This document shows, piece after piece, positions 1 through 4,646 of a stretch of 6,530 bases of DNA (position 1 is the first letter of the stretch; each line of letters starts with the position of its first letter). Below the pieces are notes generated by a model, which saw only the letters and a list, made by a program, of their open reading frames with translations, was not told the origin of the DNA and ran no database searches. This DNA comes from Spirochaetales bacterium. Its GTDB lineage: Bacteria > Spirochaetota > Spirochaetia > Treponematales > UBA12059. A program made the translations under genes and the position numbers. The stretch covers positions 1-6,530 of the forward strand of contig SPCK01000126.1 of assembly GCA_004525355.1 (NCBI GenBank). Direction: 5' to 3'.

Positions 1-1254
1 CGGCAGGCTTTTCAGGTAGGGCAGGGCCTTGGCGTCGCGGGACAGGGCTGTGCAGGTGATGCTCGTGCCCGATCCGAGGAAGACTCCCACAAGCCCTGCG
101 ATTGCGGCGCCCGAACCTCCCTTGAGCATGGCCATTATACCTGCCATGTCCGGATCGGACAGGAGTGTGTCTCCTTGCACTGCTATCATGACGCCGAAAA
201 TCAAGGGCATCAGCACGATGATCATGGGCCCGTTGAGCATGTATATGGGCTCCCGGTTCATCATGTTCACTTCGCGCTTGACCAGGCTCCAGAAGGCCGG
301 CCTCTTGCGTAGCCTCGAGGCGATGAACGCGCTTGACGCGGCTGTGTCGAGCTTCTTGAGGTGGGTCTCGTTGAAGCCGATCAGGCTGTTGGCGTAGGCC
401 TTGGGCAAGACGAGGAAGGCGAGCACGGGCAGCACCAGGCAGGTCGCGGCCAGAGCGAGGACGGACAGGACCGCGTCGACTGTGGCCGGGTAGCTCATCG
501 CCCGCCATGTGAAGAGGGCCGGCGGGTAGGCCTGCCCCATGCGGGCTATCAGAGAATCTGGCCCCGCCATGTTTCTGGCCACCCATTCGGGGTCGGCCAC
601 GTGGGCGAGCGCGCTCTGGTAATAAAAGTTGAACCCGAGAGCCATGAAAAGTCCCAATACGCCGCCGACCAACAGTATTGTCTGCTTGTTCTTGAGGAAG
701 CGGGCGACGGAGAGCAGTGGAACCTGGATGAAGTAGGCCGCTGCCAGCGCCGGCAAGGGCAACAGCAGCCCGGCCATCGTTCCCCACAGATACATCAACG
801 GGTGCGGGTGTTCCTTGATGCCGAAAATGATCATGGCGGACGCCATGAAGAACAGCGAGAACGCCGCTTCCGACACATAGACCGCCGTGAATTTAGCTCC
901 GAAGAGCGCGCGAGGCTCGATGGGCATGGACAGTAACTGCAGCTCCATGTCGTTCAGGAAGTACGTGGACAGGGCCGTGAGGAAACCGACCACCAGGGTT
1001 AGCACGGTGGCCATCACCGCAACGTTCAGCAGGAGTATGCCCTGCAAGCCCACGGGGGCCAGCGCATCGTACATAACCATGTTGGTGGCCACGAACAGGA
1101 ACCCGATGTCCCCCACGACGAGGACGACCAGGACGGCAACGCCGACGGTCTTGAGAATCGACTTGACATCGGCCTTGTCGCCCGGGGTCTTCTTGCCGGG
1201 TAGGTTGTAGAAGCTTTTCAGGTAGAGTTTGGCCAGGCTCAGGAATACGCTCAT
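1..1254 (-). CDS. ABC-2-type exporter permease subunit (C-terminus cut by window edge)
   Basis: This is the membrane subunit of an ABC transporter, paired with the ATPase immediately upstream. It runs open for 418 codons to the left edge, so its C-terminus is missing. Seen: a short amphipathic, basic N-terminus, a strongly hydrophobic segment at about residues 37-57 (rich in V, L and A), another at about 72-95, and several more further on. The motif DMELQLLSMPI follows the second segment. It resembles the 'D-x-E-L-L-L-x-L-P-I' coupling-helix element of the large putative ABC-transporter permeases (Pfam ABC_tran_2 type, usually around 550 residues). A later basic stretch (KREVNMMNREP) before renewed hydrophobic segments also fits that family. 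The start is ATG 1254, overlapping the ATPase stop as ATGA, with a perfect AGGAGG at 1262-1267, seven bases upstream. The substrate cannot be told from sequence. The family call rests on motif recall. Confidence 0.85.
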   Translation of the reverse strand, partial: MSVFLSLAKLYLKSFYNLPGKKTPGDKADVKSILKTVGVAVLVVLVVGDIGFLFVATNMVMYDALAPVGLQGILLLNVAVMATVLTLVVGFLTALSTYFLNDMELQLLSMPIEPRALFGAKFTAVYVSEAAFSLFFMASAMIIFGIKEHPHPLMYLWGTMAGLLLPLPALAAAYFIQVPLLSVARFLKNKQTILLVGGVLGLFMALGFNFYYQSALAHVADPEWVARNMAGPDSLIARMGQAYPPALFTWRAMSYPATVDAVLSVLALAATCLVLPVLAFLVLPKAYANSLIGFNETHLKKLDTAASSAFIASRLRKRPAFWSLVKREVNMMNREPIYMLNGPMIIVLMPLIFGVMIAVQGDTLLSDPDMAGIMAMLKGGSGAAIAGLVGVFLGSGTSITCTALSRDAKALPYLKSLP

Positions 1255-1994
1255 TCCTTGCCCTCCTCCCCGTCTGCCACGAGTTCGAGGAACAGGCTCT
1301 CCAGCGACCCGTCGGCGCCCTGGAGGACCTTGAGCTCGGCGAAGGTGCCGGTGAAGACGATCTTGCCCTTGTTGATGATGGCCAGCCTATCGCACAGGCG
1401 TTCGGCCACCTCCATGACGTGCGTGGAGAAAAACACCGTCTTGCCAGCGGCTACGCGTTCCCGCATGATCTCTTTCAGGGCGAAAGCCGCTTTGGGGTCG
1501 AGGCCGACCATCGGCTCGTCCAGGACCCAGTTGTCGGGGTCGTGCACCAGGCTGGCTGTCACAAGGAGCTTCTGCTTCATACCGTGGCTGAAGCTCCCGA
1601 TGCTGGCGTTCAGCACATCCTTGATGTTGAACAAGCCCGAATAGCGGGACACGCGCTCCTGGCGAGTTGCCGTATCCACGCCATAGACGTCGGCCACGAA
1701 GTTGAGGTATTCGGCCGCCTTGAGGCGGGCAAACAGTTCGGGATTGTCGGTGACGTAACCGATGCGCCGTTTGGCCTTGAGAGGATCGGCCGACATGTCC
1801 ACGCCGTCCACCCGTACCTGACCCTCGTCGGCTCGCAGGACTCCCGTGATCACCTTGATGGTCGTCGTCTTGCCCGCGCCGTTGGGTCCCAGGAATCCGA
1901 ATATCTCTCCGTTTCGGACGGTGACGGACAGTCCGTCCACCGCCTTGACAGCGCTCCTGGCGTACGTCTTGGTAATACCGCTCAGCTCGATCAT
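1251..1994 (-). CDS. ABC transporter ATP-binding protein
   Basis: This is the cytoplasmic ATPase of an exporter-type ABC system, 247 residues, a normal length for a stand-alone ATPase. Motifs in order: Walker A GPNGAGKT (36-43); a Q-loop region IGYVTDNPELF (78-88) with no glutamine; the signature SHGMKQ (136-141) in place of LSGGQ; Walker B VLDEP (157-161) with catalytic E160; D-loop GLDP (164-167); and switch histidine H192 in STHVMEVAE. The divergent signature and Q-loop are usual for ATPases paired with large ABC_tran_2 permeases, so I do not read them as defects. The start is ATG 1994, with AGGAG at 2002-2006, seven bases upstream. It is translationally coupled to the permease. The substrate is unknown. 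It lies downstream of a sigma-factor cassette in the same orientation, so it could belong to that regulon, though it also has its own candidate promoter. Confidence 0.95.
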   Translation of the reverse strand: MIELSGITKTYARSAVKAVDGLSVTVRNGEIFGFLGPNGAGKTTTIKVITGVLRADEGQVRVDGVDMSADPLKAKRRIGYVTDNPELFARLKAAEYLNFVADVYGVDTATRQERVSRYSGLFNIKDVLNASIGSFSHGMKQKLLVTASLVHDPDNWVLDEPMVGLDPKAAFALKEIMRERVAAGKTVFFSTHVMEVAERLCDRLAIINKGKIVFTGTFAELKVLQGADGSLESLFLELVADGEEGKE

Positions 1995-2050
1995 ATCTCA
2001 TCTCCTGTTGATGGCGGTCATGGCGGTTTTTGTCGACCGAAGGGCTGGCC

Positions 2051-2064
2051 GCGGAGTATTCCGC
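2051..2064. repeat. Short inverted repeat in the ABC-transporter leader
   Basis: GCGGA and TCCGC face each other across the four bases GTAT. The repeat begins about five bases after the predicted transcription start of the ABC genes, where an operator or a small leader hairpin could sit. Five-base arms in GC-rich DNA are weak evidence. Confidence 0.25.
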
Positions 2065-2075
2065 CCGCGCGCAAG

Positions 2076-2102
2076 AATATACCTGTACTCCAACGCTGCC
2101 AA
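2076..2102 (-). promoter_or_regulatory. Candidate sigma-70-type promoter for the ABC transporter genes
   Basis: On the minus strand TTGGCA (complement of 2097-2102) is a five-of-six match to TTGACA. It is followed 15 bases later by TATATT (complement of 2076-2081), a five-of-six match to TATAAT. A weaker -10, TATTCT, sits two bases further on and would give a 17-base spacer. Transcription would start near 2069, leaving a leader of about 75 bases before the ATPase ATG. The short spacer lowers confidence, and the genes could also be read through from the sigma cassette. Confidence 0.35.
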
Positions 2103-2164
2103 TAGGAATGTGGATAAAATTATGGTGGGAATCTCGCCGATATTGGAGCCGCGAAGCGACTGTG

Positions 2165-2569
2165 TCAGAACACGGAGGCCGATGGCCAGAGATCCTCCAG
2201 CAGCTCCTGCGTGGGGCCGCTTGCGGGCATATTGCCCTCAAGTGCCTCGGAGACCCAGGTGGAGCGTTCTGGAAGCAGCCACGCGGCAAACTCCACGTAT
2301 GACGATACAAACCGGTTGCGTCGGATGACGGAAATACCGGCCAGGGCCGATCCGATCAGCACGATCGCCGCAGCCGCGGCGAAGATAACCCGGGTTTTGC
2401 GGAACGCCGATGGATGGGAATCATGGGTCTTGAATGCCGTATCGCTTACAGTCGACTCGCAAAGCGCAGGGAGATCGTTGCCTGCGGCTTGGGCTACGAC
2501 ATCCTTCAGTATGGAACCGAGTTCCGTGTCGCGGTTATCCGGTCTGAAAGGCTTTCTTGATAGCATCAT
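2165..2569 (-). CDS. Small single-pass membrane protein, candidate anti-sigma factor
   Basis: The 134-residue protein matches no family I recognise by sequence. It has a polar N-terminal part (1-57), one clear transmembrane helix (about 61-82, alanine, isoleucine and valine rich), then a basic RRNR and a tail of about 50 residues with LLPERSTWV and an acidic, tryptophan-containing end (QELLEDLWPS). Basic residues flank the helix on both sides, so topology is not settled by charge. N-in/C-out would match CnrY-type anti-sigma factors. It lacks the HxxxCxxC motif of zinc anti-sigma factors and has one cysteine (C37). The start ATG 2569 overlaps the sigma-factor stop (ATGA), with a G-rich stretch at 2575-2579 as a weak ribosome site. 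A second ATG follows directly at 2566. The anti-sigma role is inferred from position, size and topology only. Confidence 0.7.
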   Translation of the reverse strand: MMLSRKPFRPDNRDTELGSILKDVVAQAAGNDLPALCESTVSDTAFKTHDSHPSAFRKTRVIFAAAAAIVLIGSALAGISVIRRNRFVSSYVEFAAWLLPERSTWVSEALEGNMPASGPTQELLEDLWPSASVF

Positions 2570-3171
2570 GGATTCCCCCAGGTTCGCAGGATTTTCTCCC
2601 GCACTCGTGCCCTGGCCCGAGCCAGCTTGCTCTTCACTGTACCTTCCGGAAGATTGAATCCGGAAGCCAGCGATGGAATATCAAGGCCCTCGGCATCTCT
2701 CAGGTAGAGCAGGGAGCGCTCGGGCTCCGGTAGCTCCGCGAGTATGGCGAGCACTTCTTTCGCGGTTGCTCCCAGCTCGATGGCACGGGACGGATCGGAG
2801 GCACGATCGTCGGGTGGTGCCGTCAGGGTGATCGCGCGCAGTCCGCGCGCGCCATGCCTGAATCTTTTCCGGAGAAGGTCGAGCGCGGAGCGCCTTGCCA
2901 CGGCGGCTATGAAAGCTGTCGCGGGGGCATCTCCGCGATACGTCGGCAATGCGCCCATGAGTCGTACGCACGCTTCCTGGACGGTCTCGTCTATCAGCCC
3001 GGGGTCGCGGCGGCCGGCCGTCCCAAGGGTTACCAGTGCGATGCGGCGCATCAGCCCTCCGTGCCGGATGACAAGAGTCTCGAAGGCGGCCCCATCGCGG
3101 GATTCCGCCCATCGCCTGATCAACTCGCCATCCGCCGTTTCGATGACCACTGACGTCACTACCGCGTTCAC
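2566..3171 (-). CDS. ECF-type RNA polymerase sigma factor
   Basis: This 201-residue alternative sigma factor of the extracytoplasmic-function (sigma-70 group 4) class would direct RNA polymerase to a dedicated promoter set. Region 2 spans about 14-105: ADGELIRRWAESRDGAAFETLV, then DETVQEACVRLMGALPTYRG (61-80), which corresponds to the core-binding and -10 recognition part, then ARRSALDLLRKR (92-103). A basic linker leads to region 4 at about 138-195, with LPEPERSLLYLRDAEGL and the helix-turn-helix SLASGFNLPEGTVKSKLARARARV (167-190). There is no region 3 or C-terminal SnoaL-type extension. A few extra residues (LGTAGRRDPG) separate the first two helices of region 2 compared with typical members. 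The start is GTG 3171, which overlaps the upstream gene's stop as GTGA. No clear ribosome site precedes it, so translational coupling is likely. The flanking secreted protein and membrane protein suggest control by envelope signals. Confidence 0.92.
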   Translation of the reverse strand: MNAVVTSVVIETADGELIRRWAESRDGAAFETLVIRHGGLMRRIALVTLGTAGRRDPGLIDETVQEACVRLMGALPTYRGDAPATAFIAAVARRSALDLLRKRFRHGARGLRAITLTAPPDDRASDPSRAIELGATAKEVLAILAELPEPERSLLYLRDAEGLDIPSLASGFNLPEGTVKSKLARARARVREKILRTWGNP

Positions 3172-3692
3172 TGCAATGCTTTGAGTATCTCAAACAGGGG
3201 CGCCAGTTTCTCGGCGTCGCCGGTACGCTCGGCAAGGTCCCTCAGATTCCCGGACTTGGCAAGGAACGCAAAGGCACGCGAAAGACGACCGAGAGCCGCC
3301 CATCGTTGATCGTCCAGGAGTTTTCGCATGCCCAGGTTCCGTTCTATCTGTGCCATGCGCACCCTGAATTCAGCTTCGAGACTATCCCGTACGCTTTTTT
3401 GTATTTCTCCCAGGTTCGGCTTCGCCTCGAGCATCAGGCGGGCTACGCGCGCCTGGGCTTCACGGATCTCCGCTCGCGCCAGCTCGACATCGCGCGAGTC
3501 CTTGGACAACAGGTCGCGGATGGCGGCCATCTCCTCCTGGCTCAGGTTCATAGTGCGAAAATCGTGCCGGGCCTCGGGCAACCCATAGTCGGCCTGCCCG
3601 GCGGCTGGCCGTTCCTGCGCGGTTACTTTCAATGGAACCGCGACCGAGACCAGGATCGCCAGTATGAAAATCAAGGTTCTTGTGTTTCTCAT
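3168..3692 (-). CDS. Secreted Spy/CpxP/CnrX-like helical protein (candidate periplasmic sensor)
   Basis: The protein is 174 residues from ATG 3692. I chose this start, not the ATG 16 codons upstream at 3740, because GGAGG (3699-3703) lies six bases before it and it opens directly with a signal sequence: MRNTR, a hydrophobic core at 7-21, and a likely cleavage VTA/QE after residue 25. The mature part is helical and highly charged. NLSQEEMAAIRDLLSKD (49-65), a long arginine- and glutamate-rich helix (69-90) and a second (95-128) with LLDDQRWAALGRL follow the Spy/CpxP and Metal_resist pattern (an 'LTPEQ'-like start, then a 'LL-x-x-x-QR' element). Members of this superfamily are periplasmic chaperones or metal sensors such as CnrX. 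The mature protein has one histidine (H43) and no cysteine, so CnrX-like nickel or cobalt binding is not evident. It is the first gene of the sigma-factor cassette. The family call is moderately sure; the sensor role is inferred. Confidence 0.75.
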   Translation of the reverse strand: MRNTRTLIFILAILVSVAVPLKVTAQERPAAGQADYGLPEARHDFRTMNLSQEEMAAIRDLLSKDSRDVELARAEIREAQARVARLMLEAKPNLGEIQKSVRDSLEAEFRVRMAQIERNLGMRKLLDDQRWAALGRLSRAFAFLAKSGNLRDLAERTGDAEKLAPLFEILKALQ

Positions 3693-3710
3693 TCCATGCC
3701 TCCATTGACA

Positions 3711-3738
3711 AGGTCGCCTCGACAATGCTTGCGGTTCC
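3711..3738 (-). promoter_or_regulatory. Possible ECF-type promoter upstream of the sensor-sigma cassette
   Basis: On the minus strand GGAACC (complement of 3733-3738) resembles the GGAAC -35 element common to ECF promoters. Sixteen bases later comes CGACC (complement of 3712-3716), only a partial match to a CGTC-like -10. If real, the leader before the GGAGG ribosome site would be only a few bases long. ECF cassettes are often autoregulated, which makes the position sensible, but the -10 is poor and the leader very short. Confidence 0.2.
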
Positions 3739-3753
3739 ATGAATCGTCTCCGG

Positions 3754-3770
3754 GATGAGTATTTCTCATC
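3754..3770. promoter_or_regulatory. Inverted repeat in the divergent promoter region (operator candidate)
   Basis: GATGAG and CTCATC form a perfect six-base inverted repeat around TATTT, within the 105 bases between the divergent starts at 3692 and 3798. The remainder of the gap holds a plus-strand TATGAT (3781-3786), a possible -10 for the ttcA-like gene without a good -35. On the minus strand it holds GGAACC (3733-3738), an ECF-style -35 candidate. The repeat lies between these and could bind a dimeric regulator of either direction. Confidence 0.35.
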
Positions 3771-3797
3771 ACGGTCGGCTTATGATATCGTACGGGC

Positions 3798-4517
3798 ATG
3801 CACAAGACAATTTCCCAGATCGTGGATGGCCTCGTCGTCAAGGCACTGAAGACTTGGGACATGATACGGCCCGGGGACAGAGTACTCATAGGAGCGTCGG
3901 GGGGTAAAGACTCCGCCATCCTGGCTCGGGATCTAGCCCTCAAGAAGGCCCAGGGAAGACTGGATGCCGACCTGACGGCCCTATTTATCCGGAACGATTT
4001 TTCTCCCGATTCCATGTCGGAAAGCCTGGCTGAGGAATACTCCTTATGGGGAGTGCCCCTGGAGACTCTGGACGTGCACGTCCTCGGCCGCCTCAAGCCC
4101 GGGAGGAAGATGAACTGTTACTGGTGCAGCACACAGCGCCGTACCGAGCTGATAAGGTACGCCATCGAGCATGGCTACACCGCGGTAGCTCTTGGCCATC
4201 ATCTTGACGATGTGCTTGAGACCCTGTTCATGAATATGTTGCGCAAGGCCGAATTGTCCACCATGCCGCCCGTGGTGAACTACAGGAAGTATCCTCTACG
4301 GGTCATCCGACCATTGTACCTGGTTGAAGAGCGACAGGTTATCGAACTCGCCGGTTCGTTGGGTCTCCTGGCGTCGACCTGCACCTGCGGTTACAACGAC
4401 CACTCGGAACGGGACCGGGTACGGGATCGGGTCGAGGCGCTGACGCAAGGCTCCTCGGAGGCCAAGCGCAACCTCCTCGAGTCCCTTCGGCACGTCAACA
4501 GCGAGTATCTTCCCTAA
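3798..4517 (+). CDS. ttcA: TtcA-family PP-loop ATPase (tRNA 2-thiocytidine-type thiolation)
   Basis: The 239-residue cytoplasmic protein is of the N-type ATP pyrophosphatase fold. TtcA enzymes adenylate cytidine 32 of certain tRNAs and replace its oxygen with sulfur, using an iron-sulfur cluster. Seen: PP-loop SGGKDS (34-39) for ATP binding; a CxxC pair, C107 and C110, in NCYWCSTQRR; the TtcA hallmark GHHLDDVLETLFMNML (133-148); RPLYLVEE (171-178); and a second cysteine site, C195 and C197, in STCTCGYND. The second site is CxC instead of the CxxC of Escherichia coli TtcA. Three cysteines are thought to hold the 4Fe-4S cluster there, so enough ligands remain. At 239 residues it is shorter than the E. 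coli protein (about 310). It is monocistronic, divergent from the sensor-sigma cassette and convergent with the glycyl radical gene. The ribosome site before ATG 3798 is weak. A related TtcA-like paralogue with another RNA target is possible. Confidence 0.85.
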   Translation: MHKTISQIVDGLVVKALKTWDMIRPGDRVLIGASGGKDSAILARDLALKKAQGRLDADLTALFIRNDFSPDSMSESLAEEYSLWGVPLETLDVHVLGRLKPGRKMNCYWCSTQRRTELIRYAIEHGYTAVALGHHLDDVLETLFMNMLRKAELSTMPPVVNYRKYPLRVIRPLYLVEERQVIELAGSLGLLASTCTCGYNDHSERDRVRDRVEALTQGSSEAKRNLLESLRHVNSEYLP

Positions 4518-4518
4518 C

Positions 4519-4555
4519 AGGTTGTTGAAATAGTCTGTTACTATTCCAACAACCT
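4519..4555. repeat. Strong hairpin immediately after the ttcA-like stop codon
   Basis: The arms 4519-4533 and 4541-4555 are complementary over 15 positions with one mismatch (A4528 against C4546), around a seven-base loop. The left arm begins two bases after the TAA stop. No run of T follows on the plus strand (next bases TCGCTATG), so it is not a classical intrinsic terminator, though it may act as a 3'-end stabiliser or weak terminator. The left arm contains GTTGAAA, which is also found in inverted orientation at the far end of the gap. Confidence 0.7.
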
Positions 4556-4586
4556 TCGCTATGCTCGCAATCCATACGGTTTGCTG

Positions 4587-4596
4587 CGCTATAGCG
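4587..4596. repeat. Ten-base perfect palindrome CGCTATAGCG
   Basis: This palindrome sits between the two hairpins of the ttcA-GRE gap. Its half CGCTAT also occurs at 4557-4562, so ATAGCG (4591-4596) could pair with that copy and compete with the flanking hairpins. Confidence 0.5.
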
Positions 4597-4605
4597 ACAC
4601 TTCGG

Positions 4606-4644
4606 AAGGGTTGAAAACACCGCCTCCGCGGTTTTTCAACCCTT
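4606..4644. terminator. Long hairpin just downstream of the glycyl radical enzyme gene
   Basis: Twelve outer pairs (4606-4617 with 4633-4644) continue, after a single bulged C4618, into five inner pairs (4619-4623 with 4628-4632) around the loop CTCC. The stem ends three bases from the minus-strand TAG stop at 4647-4649. Stability and position fit a bidirectional 3'-end structure for two convergent genes. There is no clear U-tract on the minus strand and only TTT on the plus strand, so rho-independent termination is uncertain. It may instead be part of a repeat element. Confidence 0.5.
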
Positions 4645-4646
4645 TG

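Larger units (their letters stand above)
4518..4646. other. Structured intergenic element, MITE/REP-like candidate
   Basis: The whole gap between the convergent stops is made of two long hairpins and a central palindrome, with no coding sequence. Its outer edges look like imperfect terminal inverted repeats: AGGTTGTTGAAATAG at 4519 against, read inward from 4645 on the other strand, AAAGGGTTGAAAAAC. They share GTTGAAA. Ends of the type GTTGTTGAAAAAG are familiar from insertion sequences, so a small non-autonomous element is plausible. Copies elsewhere in the genome cannot be tested from one window. Confidence 0.4.

Noticed and set aside
29..1210. Several plus-strand open frames opposite the permease
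   Set aside because: They lie antisense to a hydrophobic, family-typical permease with perfect AGGAGG and ATGA coupling. Their compositions are those of reverse-strand shadows.
1251..1994. Divergent ABC signature (SHGMKQ) and missing Q-loop glutamine as signs of an inactive ATPase
   Set aside because: Walker A, Walker B with its glutamate, D-loop and H-loop are intact, and these variants are usual in ATPases paired with large ABC_tran_2-type permeases.
1387..2310. Long minus-strand open frame overlapping the ABC ATPase
   Set aside because: It is out of frame with a clear ATPase bearing all Walker and signature motifs. Its product is rich in Arg, Gly, Pro and Gln without domains, as expected of a frame shadow in GC-rich DNA.
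2744..3184. Plus-strand open frame opposite the sigma factor
   Set aside because: It is antisense to a clear two-domain ECF sigma factor and has no independent coding signal.
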